Shown here: piece after piece, positions 12,001 to 22,639 of the stretch | Position numbering within the stretch: position 1 is the first letter of the stretch | Layout of the letters: each line of letters begins with the position of its first letter | Notes under the pieces: generated by a model | Told to the model about the DNA's origin: nothing | The model's database searches: none | What the model saw: the letters and a program-made list of their open reading frames with translations, nothing else | Made by a program: the position numbers and the translations under genes | Source: Chromera velia | Taxonomy: Eukaryota; Sar; Chromeraceae | Assembly (NCBI GenBank): GCA_018398765.1 | Contig: JAHBMJ010003719.1 | Coordinates: forward strand, 23,950 to 87,949 | Direction: 5' to 3' | Length of the DNA stretch: 64,000 nt

Positions 12001-12096
12001 AAAGTCAGATGAGTTTAGGTGAGGACAAAAGTAAACAACAGCCGGAGGGCGAGTAAGTTAAAGCACGTGGACCCACCTGCCTTCAATCAGCTCACA

Positions 12097-14090
12097 CTAT
12101 GGCTGCGCGTCTTTGTCTTCCTTTGCAGGAACAATACCAACCACGGCACCGAAAGTTCCGTTGGCGATGCCGAGTTCAGGAGCCAAGTTCTCTAGGCACA
12201 TGACATGCATGCCGGGCACAAAAATGTTCACTGCAGGATGGTAGTTCTTCAGACGGCGGGTGTCTTTGTCGTCGTGCTTTCCGCTTAGAACTGTATTGGC
12301 AATAAAGAAAGGTAAGGGGTTGCTACGGTAGGTGTCCGAGGTGGGGGCAAAAATGAGCGTTTTGTTGTGGGCAGAGGCGTGAGCGAGAGCTGCCTGCCAG
12401 TTGTGCTTGATACGTTGGGAATTGGAGCAAACGAGGGAGGTCAGATGCACGACCCGATCAGGAGGAGAGTGCTTTGAGGCGGGCTGGCAGGGAATGCAGC
12501 GTTTAGCAAACAGAAGCTTCCAGTCCTCGAACGTGTCCTCCTCCCGTTTGAATCTGTTCAGTGCAGTAACAAATGCAGCGCGATTCTGGTAGATCACACG
12601 ATCAAGAAAGATGACGTGTATCAGAGACTGCCAGATTGTCTGTCTGATAAGCGCTCGGCCAACCGAATCCTTTCGCCTGGAATCCTTTAACACAGCCTCG
12701 CGCACCTCTGCACAGTGCAAGTCTTTCCAAAGAGCATTCCCCTCTGACGGATCGAGCTGGAAGAAATCGTCCAAAAACAAATAAGAACAATCTCCCAAAC
12801 ACGTGCCGTCTGACTTCTGAAGAGCGCTGTTGATATGATCAGATATTATGTGAGCAAGCGTTTGCCCTGACAACATCGAAACCTCATCGCAAATCATGTG
12901 ATTGATACGGTGAAGACGCTGCGAGGTTTCCGCAGCGATCGTTTTCTTCCGTTTATTCGTACTTGGGCTGCTGCTGCTGCTGCTGTTGCTCTGAGACTCA
13001 CTCTCAGTGGGACGGTCAGCAGTGTGAGGATTCGACTCCTGGGAGAACTGGTCTGCGTCAATAAGGTCCGTGCATTGCCGCGAGGGACTAATGAGTGGAA
13101 GTCTAAGGAAGGAGTGGAGCATGCTACCGCCGATCTGTATTGCCGCAGTCCCAGTCATCGTAGTGACGGTATGACGACCCTTGAGGTGACGGTGATCAAC
13201 ATACTTCTGGATGGCGGCAATAAGATGACTCTTTCCCGTACCTGAAGGAAATGTAAGGAAAACAAAGAGCATAGTGGATCTTTCACATGAGAAAAAGAGT
13301 GACAAATGTACATAAAGATCCGATTCGGCATAACCTGACGGTTCTACAAAGACGCAAACCTATGTGAGCAAATCAAAGAACGTAAGAGCAACAGAAAAGA
13401 GTGAGAACTTCATATATATAGAGTATAGAGTGGGACTGGCTGACCTGTAGGTCCGCCGACGTACACACGGAGAGGGTCTGGACGAGGCTCGTTGAGCGCA
13501 TCTACGCGAGCTACTCGGTCAAGGTGTGAGACCTAGAGATAGAAGGCAAGTTTCTGCTAAGGTTTCAGTCCAAATTCAGTGACAACGTCCTTCCGGAGCC
13601 TATGAAGGTCTGTATCAGGAACGTTTGACTGTTTGACAATGTTCTGATGGGCAGCCTCTTCGGTCTCTCTATTTGTACGGAGCAGCTGAGCAAGTTGCTT
13701 CGGGGAGAGGCGTTCGTTCGGTGGGCTAGTAGAACAGGAAGGGGCAGTGGAAGGAGTGGAGGCAGACGATATGGGACTCGGTCCAGGCGTGGAAGGCTGG
13801 GTGGCATGAGATCCAGAGGAGCGGGAGCTCTGTTGGGGTGCTGAACCTCGCATGAGGTTTTTGCGGTCCTCTCTCTTTTGTTTGAGGGTCTCTTTAAAAT
13901 CTTGCAGCTGCTTTTTGATGGTAGAAACAAGCAAGGAAGAGACTGGGTCGGTGGGAGCGTCAGCCGCAGAAGAGGCAGGGACAGAGCGCAGCAGCCTTCG
14001 CAATGCGAAGAACAAGTTGTCTGCACACATTTTTTGTCGGGTGTGCTGCATATACTGGGCTGCTTGGGCCTCTTGGGAGGATTCAAACAC
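12097..14090 (-). pseudogene. Helitron Pif1-type helicase
   Basis: Three parts are visible: a lead segment (13557-14090), a short exon (13445-13532) ending VYVGGPTG in phase 1, and the helicase exon 12097-13241. Across the junction the Walker A loop reads GPTGTGKSHLIAAIQ. MICDEVSMLSGQ is the Walker B motif and LFLDDFFQLDP is motif III, with the usual GD replaced by DD. Pif1 helicases unwind DNA 5' to 3'. The frame stops at DAQP. The last motifs lie in a separate piece (11491-12000) that lacks the stretch between RFQIPVVLA and TALSRF where the TIHKSQG-type motif should be. That loss would abolish activity. Confidence 0.8.
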
Positions 14091-14171
14091 TCTGGAGGTC
14101 TGTTCATCGAAGAAGAGGTTATACTTCAGCAGTACTTCCTCGAACGATGGAGGAGCACATGTGCGGGCACG

Positions 14172-15730
14172 TTAAACTTTGCGGCCATGAGAATCGGCAG
14201 CACCATCGGCAGCCTCAGAGTCTGATTCAGGCTCATGATCAGCCATGGACTCGTCACGGCGCTGTTGCTTTAAGTCCTGCTTTTTCATCTCTGTTGCGAG
14301 ATGGAGAGAATTGGCATTGAATTTCTGAATGTACGTACAGGTGTCCGCCGACGGACCTCCCGCTTCTTCAGAGAGAGCATCCCCCCGCTTGTAGGCGGAT
14401 TCCCATATCTCGTCACTCTCCTTCAGATCCGAAAGCTGCCTCCACGGTCGAAAAAGCGTGAGCACATATTGAGCGTACTCCTCTGGAGCAGTTTCCAGAT
14501 TGGGAAGAAACATTCCGAAGGGGTTCGGAATTCTGCGTTGTCCATCGCATACCAACAAATCTGTTTGGTAGAGCGGGTGGGGAGACTGGAAGTGGGAAAA
14601 GGCGAGAGGGATGCGGACTGACTTTGTAGAGCATGGCTGGCGTGCTTGGGAGTCAGAAGTGAGGCCAAAGTTTCGTGGAAGACGAAAGAGCGAAGACCTG
14701 TCTGAACATGCAAAAGCAGGGCTGCCGAAGCTGCAGCTGCTGTCAGTATCCGATTTGGAGTGGGATTCCAAGGTGGAATTGGAATTGGAGATGGAGTCTT
14801 CGGCTTCGGAGCTTCCGTCCGTCATGGAAGGCGCTTTCGAACTAGCATCTTCTGGAGGCTGTTGCTGTTCTTCACTGTCTCCCATCTCCGAGTCTCCCCC
14901 GTCTTCAGAAGGATTGACTTCCAACGAGAAAGTCTGACCAGGTGGGCCTCCAAGGCGTTGCATATCGGTCTGACCATCTCCATCTTCCAGAAAATCAGAA
15001 TCGAACAGCAAAAATTTGTTTGCCATATGGACAACGCGGTACCACATCGCTACCTCGTAAGCAGAGAATTCATCAAAGTTTTTACCTCGATGGAGGTAGT
15101 TCACCAAGAAATTAGTTGCTACCAACTGGCCCTGAGGCCCGACCTCAAGGCGCACTGTCTGATCAGTGAGGGCGCTCGACTGGGCAGCCGTCATCCTCGG
15201 AACGGAAGCCTGTGAGGAAGGAGCGGAGGGGGAGGTCTGGGCAAGCCCGTCGATGAGGGGATTTGATGGGGGCAGAGGGGGAAAAGGAGCAGACTCGGAA
15301 GACGAAGCAGTGAGAGCGCTTGCCGTGGCACGTGCTACTGCTGCTGCTGCTGGTGCTGCTGCTTCTGTGGCGCCTAGAGCGGGAGCGGCAACCGGAAGGG
15401 GACCGTCCTCTTGTACGGTATCAGTGTGACAGTCTGCCCTGCGAAGGTACTGGATCAAAGAACGGATGCTGAAAGGGGTGAATGCAGCACTGGTGTAGGC
15501 ATCTCCGCAGCTAAAGGCACCCAACTTAAGCAGAAACATGGCTACCTGCTAACCAGAAAACTGGATTTTGCTATTCACCGCATTTACGCATATGTGCAGG
15601 AACTTGGCTCCTTTCTAGTTAGTAGACAGCTCCTGAAAGCCTTCTGAGGCATTCAGTTTGACGTGCATTGCAGAGGCCATGGTGTACCTGTAGTAGACCA
15701 AAACGTCCAGCTTAGTTGCATAGTCTGCAA
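14172..15730 (-). pseudogene. Helitron central region between Rep and helicase
   Basis: A 455-codon frame (14172-15539) has Ala/Ser/Pro-rich and acidic stretches around two conserved blocks. One is ATNFLVNYLHRGKNFDEFSA. The other is FQSPHPLYQTDLLVCDGQ followed by PNPFGMFLP and LTLFRPWRQLSDLKESDE. These match the region between Rep and Pif1 in Helitrons, where HP-x-Y-x-T and LFxPWRxxxDL are typical. A short upstream exon around 15615-15730 (ADYATKLDVLVYYRY) probably belongs to the end of Rep. There is no stop inside the long frame. Confidence 0.65.
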
Positions 15731-16019
15731 GCCCAAGAAAGAGAGGAAGGGAAAAGAGACAATTAGGGAGGCACATAAAGAACAGGGATAATGAGAAGAG
15801 ATGGACCAACGTGACATGCACAGTGTGCCTACACAGTTACTATAGAGGCCGTGCCGGCGAGAGGAAGATACAGATTGATGAATTTAGTGATCGAGTAAGC
15901 GCATGCATATATAGAGAGTAATGGTAAAGCAGAGACAGGTATGGGCGTGCTGGCAATGGAAAAGGAGGAGGACAAGAAGAGACGCAAATAGACAGAAACT
16001 TTGCCACAGCTGCTCTGAT

Positions 16020-17860
16020 CTACCATGCAGTTGTGTAGGCAATCTTTGAGAGGGCCTTTGGACTGCTCGCAAGAATTGGCTCAAGGCAGTGATTGCATCT
16101 GCCAAGGTACGTGACATAGCGGTTAAACGGGACCGTGTAGAGGTCCGTCTGTTTCAGCACAATCAATTTTTCCTTCCGATGGATGAACGCATGGCTGGAA
16201 ATCTGACGACCGTACCGTGCTTTGCACAGCCTCCGCTCTCTTCCGCCCTTGCTGCTTTTTTTCAGCTTCGAAGCACGCCAACACGTTTTACGGTGCATGT
16301 GCACTTGTGAGTGGAGCGTTTTGCCGACATCAAACGCAATGCGGTGTACCTTGCGCAGACACTGGGAGACAGCAGCGGAGTCCTCAAAGTCGAAGGATGG
16401 TGAGGAGGGGTCGCCTTTGGTAGTGTCAGACTCAGGCTGAAGGTGGAAGTCCAAAAGCCGCGGGAGTGACGTGCGGAGGTCAGGCTCGTTAGCTGTAAGA
16501 GCAGCAGCCTCAGCGTCCTTGATGGAAGGATCGAGCATGTGAGCCATGGCAGCGTCCTCGGCTGGCTTGTGGACATATCAGTCGGAGGCATACAGAGCAG
16601 CTGAGAGGTTATCAAACTAATCGGTGAAGAGACGAGGATTCGTCTTAGGGGTGACAGAGGGGACGACCATGTCAGTCTCACCGAATCCAAAAAAGTCCTG
16701 CTCAATGGTGGTGGAGAGCCAGCTCATGAGCCGCTGCACAAACTCTGGCGACTGCAGACTCTTTTCAAACTCTTCTGGGGACGCGGGGCATCTAGCTGTC
16801 CAAATCAACATATGGCAGTGGAGGGTGCCCCTTGCCTGAGCCTCAACGGTGCCGTAATACTCTGCAACGGGCCCGAACAGGCCAAACTGGTCATACGCGT
16901 ACCCGAAAATGTGATCCTTCACCATCTCAATCATGAAGTCAAAGAACTTGGCTACCCCCACCGGATCCTTTGCAATGGCCGCGCTGCAAGTGCGTGCTCG
17001 CCTCCATACCTCATCTAACGGTTTGCTCAGGTCAATGTCTTTCCTGCAAAACTGAAGAGCGAGGGGATAGAAAACGTTAGCCGGGTTGTAAGTAAAAAAC
17101 AGAGAAGGGAGACTATGAAAGATCTGCAGTGCTCAGAGTTGCACACGCTGTACATGCTTCGATCCTGGAGACCCACGCACGGTAGAAAACGCATATTGTA
17201 CTTTGTCGAGCAGTCGCTTCAAAGCTGTGGAAGGCTTGAAGGTGCCTGCGGACCGTACGGAGGGAGCAGTCGCGGCGGTAGCAGCCTGCAACTCCTCATA
17301 CGACAGAGATGAAAAAAGAGCAGACATGTCTTGATGCTTCAAGCGCATACGTGTCGCCATGCATGCTTCACAACGCAAGCAGACATTGAACATCACATAT
17401 GCGAAGGCTTCATCAATGTAAAACAAACGATCATGACGCTCAAGTAGGCTGCGCACATGTTTCTCGATTCTCACCCTCTTTTCCCTTTCTGCTAAGCAAA
17501 ACACGCCCACCCTATGAGGAAACAAATGCGGAAACACGCCTGCAACAACCTTTGAATCCCATTCATTTGCTGGTGTAGGTTTAGACTGAGAGACGACGGT
17601 ACTGCACTTTGGAAGCGCGTCCCGATCAATGACATCGGGACCTTCTTCAAAAACGGCATGCGCAGTGCGGGAACGAAGGTGATCGGTTGCTCCGACAGTG
17701 TTGGCATCAATAAGACCGGAGGAATCAATAAGCAGCATTTCTTTATCATTTTTATTCTGCGATTTGTCTTTCGTTTCTTTTAATGCCTCTTCCAGCGATG
17801 CAAAACGACTAAAAAATGAAGGCGTGCTCTGGGAAGAGTCACTGTCTGTCCGAGAAGAAG
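16020..17860 (-). pseudogene. Helitron Rep (Helitron_like_N, HUH) domain, broken
   Basis: The frame shows NEWDSKVVAGVFPHLFP, the FSTVRGSPGSKHVQRVQL segment, SLFFTYNPANVFYPL, KDPVGVAKFFDFM and then EAQARGTLHCHMLIW. The last has the His-x-His metal ligands of the HUH nickase. These blocks follow the Helitron_like_N order closely. In-frame stops interrupt it: TGA near 17131, TAG at 16617-16619 and TGA near 16580. The section from 16547 to 16020 continues with an RRLCKARYGR segment and ends YTTAW. The nucleophilic Tyr would lie in the next exon (DYATKLDVLVYY, near 15700), which I place only tentatively. Confidence 0.8.
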
Positions 17861-18151
17861 AGCGAGCAGCTGCAGCAGTAGCAGCAGCGAGAGGAGCAAA
17901 AGAAGAAGAGGAAGAGCCAGACGTGGAACCGTCTTTCTGTGGCTTGTTAGGTGAGCGCGTATGTTTTCCGTACTCTCCTTTTCAGAGGAAGGAACTTGCC
18001 CTTCCTTTTCCAAAGAAGAAGAGGCGGCCTTTCTATCTGTACCGGAGTCACTGGCCTGATGTTTGTGAGACACGCGTTCAGATTGAAACGTACGATTCAC
18101 GTACTATGCTCTGTTTGTTTGCGCTTCCTCTTCACGAGTCAGAGGGTCTGC

Positions 18152-19600
18152 TCAGATAGATTCTTCGATCATCCGCTTCACGAAGGCAGGAATCACAAAG
18201 GCCTCCTCATTGTAGTACACATCTTCCCACTCGCTCTCGAAGGCACCGTAGTCGATGGTCAGGTCTTGGTAGATGACGTTGTGGTGCAGAAGCCAGTGCA
18301 TCGCCCGCAAGACCTTCATGGGGCGGAAGCCTACGTTGACATGTTCGACTTCCCTCATCGATGGCATTTGGCGAGTAGGGGAACTGAAGATGACCTTCAG
18401 ACGGAAGTTCTCTTCCAGATTTTCGAGACGTTCTCGCAGGGACCATGCAATGCCCTGGAAGGTGCTGACGACCTCGTGAGGAACGATGCAAACATGACCA
18501 ACGATGCCGGACTGTCGGGTGTCCTCGGGATTATGGAGCTGGTCACTGGGCAAGCGTGTGGGGTCACGACCGGCCATATCCAGCTTGAGGATGACCTGCA
18601 CACGATTTCATAGGCGCATGCACATAATGCATGAACAAAATGAAACACAAAAAACGACCACAACGATTTACGTAGGCTGGAAGCGCAAGGAAGGAACGCG
18701 CGCATACCGACGTGGCTTTTCATAAAGTCATAGAGCAGAGTTACACACATATGAAGTTCTTCGACTTACCTGCCGGATATGATATCTTGCGATCAGCATG
18801 CGTTCCACAAGGGTCAAATCTTTCAGGCAGCCAGGGGCCTCTCCAGTCCAGAGATCGTTCGCAAGCACAAACTTGGGGAGGGCCTTTCGATCAAGAGCAG
18901 GCTTGTACTCAATGCAGATGTTGCAGGTCTGCTTAGGCTTGTCAATGCCTGCAGCTGCGAGCACGATGCCATCCAGGGCGGGATGGCCATAGGAGACAGC
19001 CTTCTTGAGGATATCTGCAGCACCTACCACGCCGAGGGAGCGTTGGAGCTACATAAGATTCTCTGTCGGGAAGAACACCTCCCGTCGCGCAGGAACAGCA
19101 AAATACGAGAAAGGGACCTTCTTGGGAAAGTTGTAGATGCGTGCACATATAGCGCATGCGTGCTGAGCGTGCTGATCTATCTGAATTATATCTCGGCAAT
19201 AACCCTTGAAGAGCTTCAGCAGATGCTCAGGAGTGAGCTGCTTGCCGAACTGGAGTGCAAGCTTTGCATTCTTCACGAGAAGCGACTTGACGGCCTCGCT
19301 GCTCGCATCGATGAAGGCCTCTTGCTCCCTCTGCGCCTTTTCACGTTTGGCTTTATCCTCTTGGATGGCCTTTCTGTACGCATCGTCATAGACGACTTTC
19401 CCAGTAGGGGGCAGGGGATCTACCCTTCTTTCTTTGGTTTCAAACTCTACATCTCCATCTCCTGCATCCCCTCCCTCATCCCCTTCCTCTTCTTCATCCA
19501 ACGCATCGCCTTCTAAATCTTCCTCAATGAAGTGTTCTTCACCGATAGCTTCCCTCTCTTCCTCCCTACTCGCCTCAAACCCCAACGCCGCCTCCCAATC
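18152..19600 (-). pseudogene. Helitron acidic linker and DUF6570-like region
   Basis: After the knuckles comes an acidic stretch (EEDLEGDALDEEEEGDEGG) and a basic helix. Then CNICIEYKPALDRKALPKF, VLANDLWTGEAPGCLKDLT and LVERMLIARYHIRQ follow, ending at a GTAAGT donor near 18770. A second exon, 18152-18595, contains GHVCIVPHEV and KVLRAMHWLLHHNVIYQDL. This order matches the region found before the Rep domain in many Helitrons (Pfam DUF6570). A TAG lies in frame near 19046, between TENLM and LQRSLG, and a TGA follows MIEESI at 18152. The function of the region in transposition is unknown. Confidence 0.7.
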
Positions 19601-20480
19601 CTCCAATGCCGAGTACCTATTTCTGTTTCGACACTCAACTTCCAAATGTCCCTCCTCACCACATTCTCTACAGGGTCTCTGCAGACAATTCATCAGCAAA
19701 TGCCCTGTCTGGTAGCAGTGGGGGCAGGCCCCTGGGGCGCTTCATACAGTGCAAGAGTGCATGGTTGTCATCCACACATGACCGCGCTCTCTGCAAAAAG
19801 AGCAGGAGACAGACACGTCTGGGTACGTCTGGGCAATGCATCGGCAAGTGCCCTGTCTGGTGGGAGTGGGGGCAGGGGCGCTTCATACAGTGTGAGACTG
19901 TATAGTTGTCATCCATATGACCGCGCTCTCTGCAAAAAGAGTAGGAGACAGACACATCTGGGCAATGCATCGGCAAGTGCCCTGTCTGGTGGCAGTGGGA
20001 GCAGGGCCGCTTGGTATAGTGCGAAAGTGCGTGGTTGTCATCCACATAACCACGCTCTCTGCAAAAAGAGCAAGACACAGGCAAGTCTGGGCAATTCATG
20101 GGCAAGTGTCCTGTCTGGTGATACTTGGAGCAAGGGTGCTTTGTACAGTGTGAGAGTGCGTGGTTGTCATCTACATGACCGTGCTCTCTGCAAAATGAAC
20201 ACTTGACCTGACAGTGCGTTAGCAGATGCCCTCCCTTTCCGCACTTTGCGCAAGGCCGGTCCGTACAGTACATTGGCAGATGCCCTGTCTTTCCGCACTT
20301 TGAGCAAGGCCAGTCCGTGCATAGGTGTTCTAGTGAGTACCCACTTGGCAGTGTTCGCAATACTGTTCTTTCTTGTAGCACTCACTAGTGGAGTGATCCC
20401 CAGCAGTCGAAAAGCAGCACGCACATTTGATTGGACACTTTGCATGAGTGTGGCCTCTCATGTTGCACTTTCTGCATTAA
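19560..20480 (-). pseudogene. Helitron zinc-knuckle (CCHC) array
   Basis: On the minus strand about a dozen zinc-knuckle units follow in tandem. Two types alternate: a short one (CSKCGKTGHLPMYC, CX2CX4HX4C) and a long one (CSFCREHGHVDDNHALSHC). The repeat of the pair is about 120-130 bp. Several copies have lost ligands (CSKYHQTGH, SHYTKRPC). A frameshift near 20330 separates the first three knuckles (KCNMRGH..., CACCF..., CEHCQVGTH) from the rest, and a second frame change near 19700 precedes CRECGEEGHLEVEC. Such knuckles bind single-stranded nucleic acid. Loss of ligands and frames fits decay. Confidence 0.7.
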
Positions 20481-20643
20481 ATTTTCGGTGGAACCCGAGG
20501 ACGCCCTCCTTTATTCGCCACAACTTGCCAATCGGTCGGCGGCCTGGACGAGTAGCACTCTATGAAAATAGGGGCAGGCAGAGCTGAAGACGGGGCACGT
20601 ATTGATGTGTTGGAGCCTGTGGCGGCACTGCCGGGAGGAGACA

Positions 20644-20952
20644 GGCACTGGGAGGCGCTCAACAAGGCTGCTACAGAGGCCGTATGTGGAGACGGGGACT
20701 GGGAGGCGCTCAGCGAGGCTGCTGCAGAGGCTCCAGGTAGAGACGGAGACTGGAAGGCGCTCAACAAGCCTGCTGCAGAAGCCGCAGGTGGAGACGGAAA
20801 CTAGGAGGCGCTCAACGAGCCTGCAGCTGTAGAGGCCGCAGATAGAGACAGAGACTGGAAGGCGTTCAATGAGCCTGCTGCAGAGGCCGTAGGTGGAGAC
20901 GGAGACTGGAATGCGCTCAACGAGGCTGCTGGAGATGGAGGTGGAGGCGCGG
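20644..20952 (-). repeat. 51-bp tandem repeat coding for Ser/Pro/Ala repeats
   Basis: Six copies of a 51-bp unit follow each other (starts near 20650, 20701, 20752, 20803, 20857, 20908; the fourth is slightly longer). On the minus strand each encodes 17 residues of the type LSAFQSPSPPTASAAGS. A TAG falls in this frame near 20804. The repeat lies between the OTU ORF and the zinc knuckles and is probably a flexible linker. Confidence 0.75.
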
Positions 20953-21469
20953 ACTTTGAGGGCATGGTCGAAGCTGTCGCACATTGAAGAACTTCTGCAA
21001 AGGTCCTGGTCCTGAGATTACCCGACCCGGCAAGTTTGCGAGGGAAAAAGCTGCAAACAAACCATTACATGAGAGATGATGGAAAGTATTTAAATATTAT
21101 GCAAGTCGGGCCGGAAGGAGAGACGCAGGGGCAGCAATCGTAGAAGAAAAGTGTGGATGGATGGATAAGAGGGTTCAAAGAAGAGACACACCTGGGCTGC
21201 AGTTCTATGCCAGTATCTGAGAGCCTTTGCTCTGCTGCCACTGCAACAGCCGCATGAGGGTACCTGCACACATACAGTGAGTATGGACATCTCAGTTTCC
21301 AGAGTTCCTGGAGGATAGAAAGTCGAGTGAAAGAGATGAAGACACATACTGACAGAGAGAGAAAAAAAAAAATATACACACACACATATACACGCATCGA
21401 CACGTATACATACCTGCTCCACGCGCTGGTAACCCTCCAGAGTTTGCGTGCACTCCAGGACCTGTAGTC

Positions 21470-22639
21470 TCATACCAGTGACTCCTTCAATATACGCAAC
21501 CGTGAGTTCTGTGCGGCCGAGAAAAAGAGACAGGTTGTCTCCCTCGTTGGAGTTACCAAAATGTCCTTCGGGAGAATGAGCGGGTTTTCATCCTGTGACG
21601 CTCCTTCGGTGGAAGAACACGCTGCCTCATGAGGTTTGGATGAGTCAGATACAGACCGGATCAACTCCCAGTGGTTGCTGCTATTGTGAAACAGCACCCC
21701 AAAGGCAGTGTAGTATTCGTATCGGACGCTTCGTACCTCTCTTCCAGCTTCGACCACGACAGTCTCCCACCGAGCGATGTCGTGCCCGAATAGATTCTGT
21801 GAGATTGACCACACCGGAAGGGAAATTGCCTCACGCGTCGAGTCTTCTGCCACCTCTTTAAGATGACGACCTGCAATCAAAAGAAGGGCCTGGCATATAC
21901 GAAAACACTCCTGAAAGGTCAAAAAAGTATGTTCATCAGCCCAGTGCGCGCTGCTCTGATCGTTTGGATACGTCAAAATGTTTGTTTGTTTGGTTCGAAT
22001 TCGTTCAAAGGTTCCTACTTCAGAAAAAAAGAGTTTCAATCGATCACCGCCTGCATCGGATAGCAGGTAGGCTAACAGCCTTTCTTTCAATTCAGTCATA
22101 GACAGACATAGAGATGGATGGAGCAGGTGCAGCATGGCATAAAAACTACAGTTTCTATCTCCGTTCATTCCCTGTACAAGCCACTGCTCTCTGAATGGAG
22201 AGCCAGGAGAAACAGAAGGAATATGAGATAACGGAGCCTCCACCAGAGGAATTATTGCTCCTGATATGTCCAGTCGATTTTCTATCTGTCTCTCGCAAGT
22301 GGTAGTACCACCTTTGAGGACTAATGAATGAAAAAGAAACTGGTAGCAGGCAGAGGCCTTTTCTGTCTTGCTCAGACTCTTACGATAAGTATACCAAGCA
22401 GAGACGGCCGATTGGATCAATCGCCTGATGTGAAATACAGGCGTATTTCGGTATGCTGAGCCTCGTTTCATTCGGTGCGGTTCAGGTGTCTCGTATGGCT
22501 CTGTTCTGTTCTGAAAAGGTTTCAGTAGCAAATTTTGTTTACGGAAGGCGCTGGCACGTCGAGGAGCGCTTCTCTGGGAACGTTTTCTAAAGAAGAATGG
22601 CAGAGAGCACACACGATGAAAGAAAGAAAGAACAGTCAT
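21470..22639 (-). CDS. OTU-like cysteine protease ORF of the Helitron
   Basis: An uninterrupted ORF of 389 residues starts at ATG 22637-22639. The segment GDRNCSFYAMLHLL carries the Asp-x-x-Cys box of OTU deubiquitinase-type proteases (compare the usual GDGNCLFRAL type), and NHWELI supplies the His near residue 340. The first 130 residues are basic and unassigned. OTU domains are known passengers of many eukaryotic Helitrons; their role is not settled. The ORF stops shortly before a second frame (LECTQTLEGYQRVEQ) that could be joined by splicing or be a frameshift. It is the only major Helitron part here without an internal stop. Confidence 0.7.
   Translation of the reverse strand: MTVLSFFHRVCSLPFFFRKRSQRSAPRRASAFRKQNLLLKPFQNRTEPYETPEPHRMKRGSAYRNTPVFHIRRLIQSAVSAWYTYRKSLSKTEKASACYQFLFHSLVLKGGTTTCERQIENRLDISGAIIPLVEAPLSHIPSVSPGSPFREQWLVQGMNGDRNCSFYAMLHLLHPSLCLSMTELKERLLAYLLSDAGGDRLKLFFSEVGTFERIRTKQTNILTYPNDQSSAHWADEHTFLTFQECFRICQALLLIAGRHLKEVAEDSTREAISLPVWSISQNLFGHDIARWETVVVEAGREVRSVRYEYYTAFGVLFHNSSNHWELIRSVSDSSKPHEAACSSTEGASQDENPLILPKDILVTPTRETTCLFFSAAQNSRLRILKESLV

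Larger units (their letters stand above)
11491..22639 (-). mobile_element. Decayed Helitron-type rolling-circle transposon
   Basis: About 11 kb of minus-strand coding remains follow Helitron order: OTU-like ORF, Ser/Pro repeats, CCHC knuckles, DUF6570-like region, Helitron_like_N Rep domain with an HxH motif, the central linking region, and a Pif1 helicase. Helitrons move by Rep nicking of single strands and 5'-3' helicase unwinding. The copy is non-functional: in-frame stops lie near 19046, 18152, 17131, 16617 and 16580, there is a frameshift in the knuckle array near 20330, and the last helicase motifs are shortened. Introns or intron-like interruptions split the coding parts. I did not find terminal TC and hairpin-CTRR ends, so the limits are the coding limits only. 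The single-domain pieces are listed separately. Confidence 0.8.

Noticed and set aside
21460-21473. 14-nt intron between the OTU ORF and the next frame
   Set aside because: Removal restores the frame, but 14 nt is too short to accept without RNA evidence in a decayed element; a frameshift is simpler.
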